Positions 1-12,800 of a stretch of DNA of 64,000 bases are shown here, one piece after another. A model generated the notes under the pieces. It was given only the letters and a program-made list of their open reading frames with translations. It was not told where the DNA came from and did not search any database. Position 1 is the stretch's first letter. The number at the start of each line of letters is the position of its first letter. The stretch comes from Haliclystus octoradiatus. Lineage: Eukaryota > Cnidaria > Staurozoa > Stauromedusae > Haliclystidae. The DNA lies in the NCBI GenBank assembly GCA_916610825.1, contig OU744450.1, positions 1,550,001-1,614,000 of the forward strand, written 5' to 3'. The translations under genes were made by a program, and so were the position numbers.

Positions 1-539
1 ACGAAAGTCAAATCAATATTTGAGTTGTAATCTACTTTTACAAAAGAATAAAGATGAAATGTATTTTTAAGGTATTTAGTAGATGAAATATTTGGCTTAT
101 ATGTTGTCTACATGAACGTTTTCTATGCCTTGAAGGTCCATTGTGGTTTTCAAAGATGTTAATATTTTTAAAGCAAACTTCGAAGACTTGGACGTTCTCT
201 TTTACATTTCTTGAACAACTCTTTATAGGCCTACTATTTTATATACAAAATAATAAAAAACTTTTTTTATTTTTTTTATTATTTTAACTTTGAAAAATAC
301 TATCAGTTGTAAAATAAAATACATAAATTATAAGTAGGCCTATATATGTTTGAAATGAGATGTTTAATTGTATCTAACAGTATAGAGAGAGAGAGTTTTG
401 ATTTCGAGAGGAGCGCTAATGATCAAGGGGATTATAAGATTGCTGATCGGATAAGACTATCCAAGAATATATATGTTTTGTGAATTCGTATCATGTAGCC
501 TTAAAGCTCAAAACAGTCAGTGTAAATATCGAACGGAGG
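1..539. other. AT-rich non-coding stretch
   Basis: No coding exon or RNA gene is recognised here. It is AT-rich with TAGGCCTA-type words and a short GA run near 385. It lies downstream, on the minus strand, of a possible terminal exon. Confidence 0.5.
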
Positions 540-718
540 TTAGCAAATATTCAACTTTCGAAATTGTTTAGAATATACAAGTGGGCATCGTGCAGAATCT
601 GCGTTAATGCACGGAAACAGTAGAAGCTGATGTTCTAGCTTTATAATAAGACGTTTTTCACTTTCGAAACTTAAACTATTAACATGCAAGCTACTGCATT
701 TGGAACTTGAGTGTCTGT
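540..718 (-). CDS. possible terminal coding exon, unknown product
   Basis: On the minus strand a pyrimidine-rich tract ending in ACATCAG is followed by about 59 open codons and a TAA stop at 542..540. The peptide has four cysteines and ends in a Lys-Leu-Asn-Ile-Cys tail. I recognise no domain. It has the same strand as the LDLa exons at 2.2-6.6 kb and could be their last exon, but no LDLa or EGF pattern is present. It could also be a chance ORF; support is weak. Confidence 0.2.
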
Positions 719-758
719 CTGATGTAAAAAAACACCCTCGTGAGATTTCACAGATCAT

Positions 759-2245
759 GGAATATCCAATTTCTTGACAAATGAATAATACAAATTTTAA
801 CTTGCCATAAATCTATTTTTCTAAAACCCCATCAAAAATAGGGGCAATATTCCACATCAATTCTAATGGCATACAGAATGTAGAGATAATTTTATATGAA
901 ACACTGGATGTAAGCTGTTGATACTAGGTAGCATAGGGATACTAGGTATAACGCGTATATTCACTAAATAGCCATAACATGGGAATTATATACGATTCGA
1001 AAAAATCAAATTACTTCGGACGTTGAAATATATTTATTCGATATTTTTCGCAAATATCGGCAAAGCAGATTTTGAATCTCGATTATATTGGCCTGTTTCA
1101 TTGAGCTTAATAATAATAATGTGCTAGCTTGTATAAATATTTTCCTCAAACGAAATACATATCTATTTTTTTTCACTTGATTTACAATGTAGGCCTCAAT
1201 GTAAGTCTCAAAACGACATTGTTTTCACTTGGTTTGTGTGGTTAGACTAAAATCCATGTCAGTTACAGCCAAGTGCTGTAGGCTAACTTTATTATTGTAA
1301 TGTAATAAAATGTGCATCGTTTGAAGTTTTTGGCGTGTTAACAGCCCTGGATATTGAAAAGATTTTTATAAACTTTTGGCACCAAAATGTTAAGAAATTT
1401 AAGAAAGTGTTAGTATATTACAATTTTTTCTTTTTTTGTAATAGCTATAGGCCTATTACTGTAATCTACCCAAAAACCACAGCAAATTTCCTGGTTCAAA
1501 AAGAAAAAATGTGTATTTAAAGAAATTATGTCATCCCCATAAAACAAGACCACTTCAGGTTTTCCGTGTGGTAAGAAGTTTTAGGTTATATCAATCAAAA
1601 ATTCAAGATTTTAAAGATCAAGAATTCAAGATTAAAAATTTTTTATGTTAGAATTGGAGTCTGTTCTATACATAATGTTACGCTTGAAATATTATATAAC
1701 GCTTGCTAAACAAGTTCTATAGCAGATCGCTTTATTTGTTTGCTGGTTAATTAGTAAGGACAACAGCACATATATGTGCCAAAAAGGAAGTAGCCTATTG
1801 TTTTTGATATTGCAAATTTGAATATAATTTGGGTTATAGCTATAGCAGAAACTTAAATGTGAATGATCATGATTTGAGTTTGTCCTGCCTTGTTTTCCGA
1901 ATACCTGAATATCAAGAAACTTTTAAAGGAGCTGTAAAGAAAGATATAGCGTACTATATAGTTTTAAGAAACTTTAAGAGCTACAGATACAACAGCATTT
2001 GCATAGGATTTGAAAAAATGAAAAAATGTATTACTCAACAAACAGAATTCAAATTGTTTCATAATGACAAATAGAATGTATGTTTTGTTTGAATGTAACG
2101 CTTGTTAAAAGCGAGTTTCAAACACTGCACTATATATTTACTTGCTGCTGTCTAGTAGGAAATAAAGTTGTAGGAATATATATTTAAAAAGACAATAATT
2201 TTTGGTATATTTCAAATTGAAATAAATAAATAATTTCTAACTTAC
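759..2245. other. non-coding stretch downstream of the LDLa exons
   Basis: AT-rich sequence with no ORF of convincing composition. The open frames near 1.3-2.0 kb are low-complexity Phe/Tyr/Asn-rich translations without domains. If the LDLa gene continues, this is intron or 3' flank. Confidence 0.45.
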
Positions 2246-4815
2246 TGCATCCTTCTTCGTCTTCCCCATTCGAACAATCTTCTGCTCCATCACAAACCCA
2301 TTTCATCATAATACATTTTGATGAATTTTTACATTCAAATTCCAAAGGACTACAACCAGAAATACTTTCATCGCTAAGCGAATCTGCTGGCCAAAATAGC
2401 AATATAAAAAATACAAATTTCATTGATAATAATAATATAAAATAAATTGATCACCTTTAGAAATAATGTAATAATAAGAAAATAAAGAAGATCCTTTTCC
2501 CGAAAAAGATACTGCCGCGTGTATTTGGAATAAATAAATTTGAAATAAATAGAATATTTTTCAAGAGCAAACTTTGATCGTTGTCAAAATGTATGCTTAA
2601 AGATCAAAACAGTTTAGCTTCAAGTAAACCGATAATATTGACGTCACGGATGGTTCTGGAGATACATCGTTAATCATTGAGAAGTGTGTATTTTACTAGA
2701 TAATGTTGATGTTTTTAAAGCCCGGGGGTAACTCCAGCCTCTGCAGGGACGGGGAGGTGCCACTTTGGAAAAAGTTGAGGTACACGAAAGGTCCTTAAAA
2801 TTCTGTAACAGCTACCTAAAAAGTTCTAAAAACTCAACAATTTTGGGGTGAAAATAGTTGCCGAATGGAGCACCCACCCCCTTACAATAAGGACCGATGA
2901 AACCAATGTAAAAGCCATCATCTAAAAACGAATTAACGGTTAATCATCATAAAAAAAAATCAAATTTCTTCAACTTCAAAATTCATTTTTCAAAATTTCT
3001 CTATAAACTCAAAAAGAGACCCAAAAAGTTGTAGAATCTGAAACTTCCTACCCAAAAAGTATATTTCTCAGCTGGATTATGGACCCCCAAAAAAGGCACG
3101 TCCCCGTATAGCAGCAATATGGGAGTTACCTCCCTCAGGGTTTTAAAGGATAACCCTCCAAATTTTGCTCAAAGTTTGACTGGTTTCATTTCCTTACAAC
3201 CTCAAAAGCCTGGCTTTGCAAAAAATGTTTGGAAGGATAACCTTTTAGTATAAATCGTGAAAATTCATTAGATAAACACAGCAACTACACAGCAATGGTT
3301 CGCTACAGCTGATGTGAATAGAGCGAAAGTTAAGTCAATGAGTTGCTACATTTTTGTTATCTTTATAGGTATAGCCGAATGATTAAAATACTTTCACAAT
3401 AAAGTTGCAATACCAGCGAATGTTATGTATATTTAGCGAATTAATCGATAGAGAAAATAAATGTGTTCAGAGATATGAGATAGCCAACGATTGGATGCGA
3501 AAGGCCGAACTGATACTGTTGAAAAAATCTTCAAATCAACTGTTTCCTTAAAACACGGCATGTTCGATGTCATCAAATTCGAGATAAGATGTGATAAATG
3601 GCGAAAACTAAACCATAAAAGCATCAAACTCTTAAGCTGATTTTCTCACGTGCTAACCACATACTGTACATGCAAAAATGTCTCAATTTTGATTGGCTAA
3701 GAGAAGCACAATTTCGAGGAAATTGAGTGCAATTTTTTTGAAAATTGCACTCTCATGTGTAAAAGCCGAAATCGAATAATGATCAGTTGATAGAATAATC
3801 GAACAACACATTGGCAAACAAAAAAACAGAGCTCAAAAAAATGCGGATCATGGTAACTCGGAATTGAAACATGACGTGTTCACTTCTTTGTTTCTTTCTC
3901 GCAAGCGTTACTCTATACTTTTCTTGTTTGAATATGTATCTATAAATAACTGGTCATATATTCAAGAAAATGGTTTGACCATAATAGAAGTTAAGAACAC
4001 ATGAATTCGCATGTACCGTAGCTTTGCAAATACGGTCAATGTACGCCCAGAGATTATAGCACTGAAGTCGCAGGCTATAACAAAGTGCGGGAACCTGGGA
4101 ACTTGATCCCCTGAAGGACAGCACAATTTCAGAACGTTTTCAAATATCAAGATTGTGCTCTTATTTAAAACTATGCCTGGAGATTCATGTCATCATGTTC
4201 ATTGAGAATCAGACGGATATAAAGACGAAGAACCCTCTGAATAAGGCAGTAGAAAGATCAACACATCTTCACGGCGTCCAGACTTGATTATATTCATTAT
4301 TCAATACCATGTTCAATTCACCAGTGTCATTTAAAATACTTCACTTCAGTCTACTATGCATGAATTTGTTATTATCATTGAATTCATGTCGATAACATTC
4401 CAGAGAATTTACATTTCTTCTCAATAACATGTAAAACTTTGACATCACAAACTGTACTTGATAAGCTACGCCATGGTAAGTGTTGCGCAAGCATATAGTT
4501 TCTACATCGAGTTGGGACACTTATTGGGGTACAGAAATCGCCATTTTCATTCCATTGAAAACGAGGTTTTGCTTTTGAACAGAAAGTTTATCGAATTCAT
4601 GATATTATTTTCGCGCGCTTTGTTCACATTTCGCGAGCCTGGGTTTGACGGAACGAAAATAATGTCCATAAAATCAAGTATCTGTAATCTGTATCTGTCA
4701 AGAGCGACACATGAAAGAGTCTATCAGTTGGTCAAATCGCCTCTTGATAAGCCAATTGTACATTTCATTTAAGAAATGTTAGAGAAGTCTATACTGCTGT
4801 CTGTCATAAATAATC

Positions 4816-4889
<74 letters not shown>

Positions 4890-6622
4890 AATAATGACTC
4901 TGACCACAATTATTTTCGTCAGTGCCGTCTTCACAATCAGCCGCTTTATCACATCGCCATGCCAACGGAATGCATCGCCCATTGCCACATTTAAATTTGT
5001 TGAACGGACATTCTTTCATATCTAAGAAGAAATTTATGGAATAAACAAATGAAAATAGAATAAATAGTAAAATTAGGACCCTTACTGATGGACGTTTCAA
5101 AAGATGAGCGAAAAAAAGGTTTTTCACTTCTGTATACAAAAGCCAAGCACCAGATCTATTATTGGTAAATAAAGCTGAAGCATATACGTTTAGAATGGCT
5201 TCCCTGATATAATGGTCACCTCCATATTGTGGTCACCTGAATAGAGCTACCTCTCTAGAAATAGAAGGGTAAAGAGTGACACCTCTCACTACGAATCTTG
5301 GTTATATTCAATCACCACTGAAAACCTACTGACAATGTACTGGAACGGTTATTTGGTACTGAAAACATACTGAAATTCACCAGAACGCATGTGAAAGTTA
5401 CTGAAAAATGCCCAGTAATCCAATATTGCCTATTCAGTGAATTTTCAGTAGGTTTTCAGATTTTCAAAAATTCGTGGAGTCTGTGGGATGGTTTTGTCTG
5501 CATTACTGTTCTATCTTCATATTGCTACGAAGGACTTTCTTTCAGAAGGCAATTTAAGAGGATATACCCATTTGATGATTCCCTCCGTTCTTTTCTATGT
5601 GCGATCTATTTATTGGTTGTGCATAAGCGGAGAGTTGATTGTAGAAGGATTAGCTCAGGTGGCAGAGCAACCGAACTTCAGATCGGATCATATCAGATCG
5701 ACTGTGGCTCAAAATCCCCCTAAGGTCAACTCAGCCTTGACTTTATTTAAAACATCAAATGAGTACCATCTGAGGATGGCGGATGGAATGGTCCAGAGGG
5801 AATTGCATTGTGAGTAGCTGCAGCGCATCGTTGCGCATTGACAATCGAGACATGTCTGTCATGAAATCTGTTGAAATTGATCTGCAATGTCGCGGCTGAG
5901 ATCAACAAAGAGCGTTTAAACCATTGCTCATAGCGAAAAAAGCCACTCCTCTAGAAATAGGGAAGTGGTACAGGTGCCTTCGGTAGGGCGACACCGTCTA
6001 CATTACTTTTATTTTAAGCGGAGAGTTAATTATTGAAGTTTTATCATGCATCTAACCGACATTGCAATATTATTGTTATGCAGGTACATCTAACCTATAT
6101 TGCGAGACCAAGGGTAAAAAAATTGCTCCCCATACCTAACTATTATGGGTGTACTTTGCACCTAGCAGTTATTAGATTGTAAAATTCCCCTACCCGAGTA
6201 TGCATCCGCGTACTCAGGGCTACAGAGGAAATATTCAGACCTCAGGGATGTCCGTAAATATCGTCCTGAAAAATATGTTTTTTCGCTCTGCTATGAAGTT
6301 TCTACTAAATACATCCGCGACCGAGGCTCACATGCATAATCAAAATGTACCAGGAGAACCATGCGTGCCCCTTAAATCGGCCAAACAACGGAGTAATTAC
6401 CTTCCCCTGCTTTCCCCATCCTATCAGCGGCCCTGCGATTACTAAATAAATTGGTAATATTTGTTGTCCCACTTCTCTTACCACAATTTTGCTCATCGCT
6501 TCCGTCTGCACAATCTTTATCGCCATCACAAAACCAAACGGCATTGATGCAGTCTCCGTTCTTGCAATTGAATACATTTTCATCAGAGCATAAGTTACTT
6601 GCATGACACACATTGACTAAGA
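2246..6622 (-). CDS. LDL-receptor class A repeat protein, partial (three exons)
   Basis: Three minus-strand exons each encode one LDLa module: 6622..6482 (141 bp), 5021..4905 (117 bp) and 2386..2246 (141 bp). Each starts and ends in phase 1, the arrangement usual for shuffled LDLa modules, so they can be joined in frame. Each has six cysteines and the acidic calcium-binding signature between Cys4 and Cys6, for example [16 protein letters not shown] in the first and [16 protein letters not shown] in the second. The third has the variant [10 protein letters not shown], which keeps acidic residues. Splice donors are GTAAGA, GTCAGA and GTAAGT. LDLa modules bind ligands outside the cell in LDLR/LRP-type receptors, proteases and secreted proteins. 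No signal peptide, EGF, beta-propeller or membrane segment was found, so the protein type is open. The 5' exons, and perhaps the 3' exons, were not located. Confidence 0.82.
2384..2389 (-). other. NAGNAG tandem splice acceptor
   Basis: The acceptor of the third LDLa exon reads CAGCAG on the minus strand. Both AGs keep phase 1. Use of the second would drop a single residue just before the LDLa module, giving a 138-bp instead of a 141-bp exon. Confidence 0.5.
2721..3140. mobile_element. MITE with CCCGGGGGTAACTCC ends and 8-bp target duplication
   Basis: A 420-bp element begins CCCGGGGGTAACTCC and ends with the inverted GGGAGTTACC..CAGGG. It is flanked on both sides by TTTTAAAG (2713-2720 and 3141-3148), an 8-bp target site duplication. 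Related copies lie at 13856-14199 (complete) and about 7307 (one end only). There is no coding capacity, so it is non-autonomous. The 8-bp duplication points to a hAT-like or other 8-bp-TSD transposase. Confidence 0.8.
3149..4817. other. intron of the LDLa gene, no recognised content
   Basis: This lies between the second and third LDLa exons. It contains no further cysteine-patterned exon that I can find. The ORFs at 3433, 3962 and 4458 have no domain and are treated as chance frames. Confidence 0.4.
4818..4888. repeat. (AAC)n microsatellite beside a splice donor
   Basis: About 23 units of AAC (TTG on the gene strand) start within about 20 bp of the donor of the second LDLa exon, inside the intron. 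The poly-Asn and poly-Cys translations in this region come from this repeat and are not protein. Confidence 0.95.
5318..5459. repeat. palindromic MITE-like element, CTGAAAACCTACTGA arms
   Basis: A perfect 15-bp inverted repeat at 5318-5332 and 5445-5459 encloses further ACTGAAA/TTCAGT words. Related but degraded sequence lies at 60770-60990, and single arms near 33170. Confidence 0.55.
5646..6008 (+). mobile_element. tRNA-derived SINE, near full length
   Basis: It starts with a tRNA-like head: the A-box-like TTAGCTCAGGTGGCAGAGC, then a degraded B box. The body contains the family words ACTCAGCCTTGACTTTAT, GATGGCGGATGGAATGGT and GCGCATCGTTGCGCATTGAC. It ends with a CCACTCCTCTAGAAATAG hairpin region and GGGCGACACCGTCTACATTA. 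At least six other copies or fragments in the window share this order. It lies in the LDLa gene intron, opposite to its strand. Confidence 0.85.
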
Positions 6623-9431
6623 CTATAACAAAAATGCAATAATACTGTGTAACATAGAATTATTACTTTATTAGAATTCTGAAAATGTTTTAAAACATCT
6701 AAATTCAGTGATTCCAAATCCTCCCCTTTATATATTCAAATATCGGATGATAAATTCAAATGTTCATAGACAGTTGTTCCTTCTTGTCGTTCTGAAATGC
6801 GTTTAAGTGTTTTATTTCTTATAGCCTGCCTAGATGGTTATGTTGATCACTTTAGCAGTTGCAGACAATAAAACGCACGTTTGCCTTGTAAAATGTGAGA
6901 TGAGCTGTATGTCCGCATACACAGGCGGAAACAAAGGCCGTCCAAATACGGAGGTGGGCTAGAGGTAACCATTCTATCATTCTTGGACCATCCGTATCCA
7001 AGTCATGTTGCTTTTGTTAGGAACACACGTATAAAAGACTTGCAGACATAATAACTCTTATCATATGTCCTCAAATTTGAACATGATAAATGTTATTGCT
7101 ATAAATGATTAGTATATTGAGTATACGTAAGTACGTGAGCATGAGTTTACTATATAATTATCACTTTCAACTTTCCATCTTCGTGACATTGTTTGATTTA
7201 ATATTTGCCAAAGGTAGAGATGGCAACAACGAATAAGAACTGAAGTAGGAGAGTTACAGCCCGTTGTCGATGAAGAAGAAGAATATCTTGATTGTAGGGA
7301 ATAAAGTCCGGGGGTAACTCCCACATTTTGGTATACGGGGACGTGCAAGTACCTTTTACAAAATTCGAAATAAAATGTTTAGGGCATGCTTTACAAGAAA
7401 AAATATTTTGAGGTATAAATTTTATTTTAACCTATAGTCAGGGTGTCACAAAGTCTTTAGCCTTCCAGGAACCATGTTGTCAGATTAAAAAGACATTTTG
7501 GATTGTATTTAAAATGCTTCAAAATTCTGAAGAAATGTTATTAAAGTTTTGAAGGTGAATCATTTTGGTTTGATCATTTCACATAAATTTCAAAGGAAAG
7601 CAAGTTAGACATCCGAAAGTCATAATAGAAAATAAAAAAATCATCTTAATTATTGAAAAACTTCTGAATTTGTAGTGGCCTTCCGGGAACTAGGTTCCCA
7701 GGATCTCGCGATTTTTTTTTCATTTAAAAACTTTGTTAAATTTGTTATGCTTAAATTTTGTTCTCAGATTTTAGTGCAATTCAATATGTGTCCTTAAAAA
7801 TATATATATTTGGGATATCTTTTTCATGATCTGCAACAAATTTAATGTCACCCTATAGAAGTGGACTCCACCTATTCACACTCTTGGAAATGTGTTTGAA
7901 TGAAATCACATTTAACTAAATTATTTATATTATAAATGCTGTAATAAATTTATTTTTACACATTCATTTCTCCAATGGATTGTTTTTGAGCCTGGTCTGA
8001 CTTCAAATAAAATTGATTGAAATCTTCGAAAGGATTGGTCTTATCAAATCAATTGACCCTTGTGAGAGGTTCCTCTTTGATGTAAGCCAATAATGTTAGA
8101 TATCTACCAGGTAATTCCCGGTTAACTGCAGCGAGTAACAGCCAGGCACAGCGCTCATTCTATCGAAAAACAACAGCAAACACCAAACTAGGAAACAGTA
8201 CGGGAATTAGTGGTTAAATTATTTGACCACAAGATCGAAATATTAAGTCTGAAATCTCAAAAGTGTTGATAGACAAATAAGCTGATAGAAAAAAATTGAG
8301 AAATATAATCCAAAATTAATTATTTTATCAGTACGTTTTGGTTTATGATTTATTTGGTTACGGTCAAAGAATATTGAGCAGTAGCTCGCGGAAGTTTATT
8401 CCAGTTTTGCAGCTATCAATCACTATTTATTCGTGACCGTTATATTTGTTATTCCATAACATCGCCTTGCAAGAAACACGTTATTTTAAACCTTTATAGG
8501 CCATAAATTGTATCTATTATAAAAGAGAGTTGTTCCCATTAATTGTCAATTTTATGCGACTAAAGTGTGACTCGACATTTACAAGTTTATTTTGCCTTGT
8601 AAACCTGTAAATGTTGAATGCATCCAGAAAGTTTACAATGACCTCAAGTCATAAAAAGTTTTTAACCTTTTAAACGATTTAAAAGATCGGCGCCTGAGCA
8701 CTTTTTCATAGATCTGTAACTCTTACTGCATATTCTACATTATTTGAATTGATAATTACAGCTTTTCGACAATATTTAGAGAATATGGTTGCATCAAGAT
8801 TGAGTGAGTACAATTATAAGAAAGGATTCGAATTGTGGGTTATTTGACATTAAAACAAAAGGTCATGGCAATGAAGAACAGCACACGTGGGTTGTCGTGG
8901 TTTGAAATAAAATGCTGTCTTATAATCATTGAGCTATAAATACAACATTACAACGTGTTTCTTTTCCTACCTTGGAGTATGATATAGAGAAAAAGAATGT
9001 TGTTTGTTGATTCCATAAGAGAATATATAATAAATTCGAATATTTCATGGCTTCTTTGCGTAAAAATGTTGAAAGTTCATGTTGACAAAATACAGCGTTT
9101 CCAATTTCTTGTTCGCTATAGGGTGTCGATTCGGTGTCAAACAGCATGAGGTAATAGTTCAAAATGAATCAAATTTCAAATGTGGTTTGTGCCCAATGTT
9201 AGTATCAGTCTATTAAAAGTGCGTCAGAAGACTCCTAATAATAATAATAACTATAAGCTTCCTGCTGCTTGTCAATTAGTTGATATTATTGTTCAAAGGA
9301 AGAAAGGTACACCCGAAGATACATTTGGGCTGTTCATGTAGTTTCAAAATAAAATCCATTGATTTAAAAAATGTCTCTACCGGTGTTATATAAACAGGTT
9401 TCACTGTACCACCATGGTACCACCGAACGTA

Positions 9432-9465
<34 letters not shown>

Positions 9466-9864
9466 TTGTCAAAAATACTGACCTGATTATATAGGAAAGG
9501 ATAGTATAGACGTATGGGAGTCCCCCTCATCTCACCAGGGTCTAAATTATGTCAATAATCAGATTATTTTAGATTGACAATACGGCTAGTATAACAAATC
9601 AATATATATCGTATAATATCGTATAGTTATCATGCATTATTGTATTTAGAGATTAAAATGTAAAGTAATCAAGGTTTTTACAGTTTATGATTAAATGTTG
9701 TAATTGAAACACGTCTATAGTTAGGTTCCCCCTTCATAAATTGGAATTATATTCATTTGAAAGTATTCTAAAAAAATATTTGTATATAAAATTCCTATAA
9801 ATCAATAAATAATATTTCTCATCTGTGATATGAGTATATCATTATCCGATTGTCTTTGAACCAA
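6623..9864. other. intergenic region between the LDLa exons and the ACOX3-like gene
   Basis: No gene is recognised in about 3.2 kb. It holds one end of the CCCGGGGG-type MITE at about 7307-7370, a possible element bounded by CAGGGTGTCAC and GTCACCCTATAG (about 7440-7853), and a (TTG)n run near 9433-9463. Upstream exons of the LDLa gene may be hidden here, but none shows a cysteine pattern. Confidence 0.45.
9433..9463. repeat. (TTG)n microsatellite
   Basis: About ten TTG units in intergenic DNA downstream of the minus-strand ACOX3-like gene. Confidence 0.9.
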
Positions 9865-12800
9865 TTACAATTTTGAAACAAGATGAGATTTTGATCCGAT
9901 TTCTGCTGGTGTTACGACTTCTTTCCACCATGAAATCCGCTCTCTGCTTTTGGGGTTATTGGTTACCATAGCATCAAATAGATTCTTTTGTCCCTGGGAA
10001 GGAAAAATAAGGAATTAAAAATCATTAAACGCACTGTGGTGGCGACATCGCAGATACTGGAGAAATAACGAGGAGAACTTACGTCACCAGTCGATAGACC
10101 AATCGGCGCACGCAATGCAAAATCAGGTATTGCAAATGCATCAATAATTGTTGCTGTATCATCCTTTAACTAAAATAAAATAAAAAACAATAACAAATAA
10201 TACAATGTATAAAACGGCAATCAATTCACCACAGAAAAGTTTAAAAATCAAAAGTTTAAGACTGAAAAACTTAAGACCATAACGTTTAACTATCGAAATT
10301 AAGACCTAAAACTTTCAGTCATAAACTTTTAGGCGTTAACAACGACAATCCAAGAAATACCGCCACAGTAGACGCCACAAAGATGTGTACTGTACATGCC
10401 TTCGTTACGAGAAACGCGGATTATAATGCAACTCGCTATGGTCGCTATTCTATGGTATGCCAAAGCACTCCCCCTGGCCCTTACCCTTTAAAAATGTAAA
10501 GTCAATACAATATATATATTAACATATAAAGAGAGTCGCTTCAAACGTACGTACCCTAATAACTCTCCCAATTCTCTATCAAAAATGTTCGAAAGTATTA
10601 TCATTCGAATCACCGTGTTATGATCTGTGTTTTTGTTTGGCTCGCTATTTCATTTTCGTTTTGTACTTCTCGTATCGAAAAAAAATGTATCGTTTCATCT
10701 TGCGGCCTTTGCGGTTTACGTCATCGCAGCTATTGTTTGCGAGAGATCTCCCCGTGGATCTTCCCAATCAAGACCGCTCAGTGAAACCGCACGTGCTCTT
10801 TCCAATCGCACGACCTTCTATTTGAAGCTGCAAGTTCACGGCTATTGGTATTTTGTACGCGCGAACGCGGAGAAGCTATTGAGTGATTCAAATGCAATGT
10901 TTAAAGTGGGAATAAACCCCCAGACTATCTTTACATATGTAGTAGAACCCGACGTGAAAAAAACAATGGCGTAATTTTTTTTTCGATCTGGAAATTATTT
11001 CTTGGTGAAAAGCGCCTTCAAAGTGGTGTTTTGACCCAAATGTCGCTGAGAAAAAAAAGGGATTGGATCTAGCTTTATGACGACAAAGTCACAAGTCGTG
11101 CGGTTTGTCTAACAGACTCAAGAGTGGGCTGATCACGCGACGTAATCTTTGAGGTGACCTAGCTCCGAGAAGTCACGCAAAAAAAATTTCTGACAAGGCT
11201 GAGCCATGAACAAACATATAAACTGGCGAATTACGTAAAAAAGATGCAATTTGTGATTTCAGGAGCAGAATAAAATCTATTGAAACGCTCGGTCGAAATA
11301 ATTTCTTGTAGCGTCATTAAGCGCGATGAATCTGATATAGATTGCGGATTAATACAAATGTCAGGCGGTGCGACTGCTCCTTTGTGACTAGTCTAGTGAC
11401 ACATATTAGTTACGTATTCTGTGTGACCGCAGTACTTCTCAAATCTTAATTAGTAGACACGTACCCTTCAAAATAGCTTGATCTTACGCTATATAAGTTT
11501 TAACTATTTTTAACTCTATGATCTGCAAGTTGTTCTTGAGTAAACATTTCTACAAGATATCCTTTTCATGATCTAAATGTGAATGTAAACTGATTTGATT
11601 TGCACGGGCATGCACAGACGTTTTTCCTGGAGTATGGTACTGCAAAGTATTAATTGTACTGGAGTTGGTACTGCAAAGTATTAATTGTACTTTTTCGGAT
11701 TTATTTAACTATCGGTATTACTAAATTATTAAATAGACATTTTTCAACTATCATTTCAACGTTTAAGTTTGAAATTGATGTTCGTCTAGTAAAACTTAAA
11801 CCATGTAATCGTATAGTTTATACGACTGTATAGATAGATATATTATACTCAATAGTCTAACAAAGTGTTCATCATTAATTCACCAAGCATTCAATATTTA
11901 AAAAACCATTGAGAATTCTTCAGTACATTACACTATAAAATTCTACAAAATATCGGAAAATAGTACAAACATGATAGAGGGCTCGGACGTTCTTATTCAA
12001 GTTTACAGCCGTATACTAGAGCCACTAGAACTACAGTAATGCAGATTCTATCATTTGTCGGTTTTGCGGTATATCTTCATTGCATAAATTATTATCCTCT
12101 CTATCAAAGTTATATGATTAACAAAATTAGGGTTTTGCAATGTGAAGTCTCGTTCCTTATTTTACATACGCCACAAAATTATTTTACCAGTCTAGTATTC
12201 ATTCCTTGGCTATAAAGTGGAACATGTTAGCATCATGTCGTCACAATCTGTAATTTATAGGATGTAGTAATACAGTGCAGAAGTTACTTTGCACAAAATA
12301 CCTTTCTACAGAGACGCGAAATCAGATGGACAGATTTCGCTTCTGTGAAAAGAGGACTATAAAACCGACGGCTATGGTGTTCTTAATAGCGTTTCCCACC
12401 ATACATTATGATTTCTATTTTCTACCCTCAAAAGAACACTCCATTTTCAGTGCAGACATATGCTTACAACAATAAATTCTACTTAGCTAGCTTTTGTGGT
12501 CACCAGAGAATCTTTTGATATGTGTTAAATATGTGTGAGAATGATATGTCAAAATATAATCTGTATAACGCGCGCTACGAATGAAATATTTTCTGATTTT
12601 TATTTTCTTCAAATTCGTGAACTTTAAAATCATTAAATCATCTGGAATTTTGCTACTCTTGAGTTTATATGTTCTTCCTTACCTCAGTTTTGTGGGAGAG
12701 AAAAATAGATTGCCGCTACAGAGCTACGCCATCTCAAACGTAACATCGCGTGATTAATCCGATCTAAAGTCTATTAGAAATACCACACGACTTGTGACTT

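Noticed and set aside
4776..5139. Poly-Asn and poly-Cys protein
   Set aside because: Translation of the AAC/TTG microsatellite; only the LDLa exon at 4905-5021 is real.
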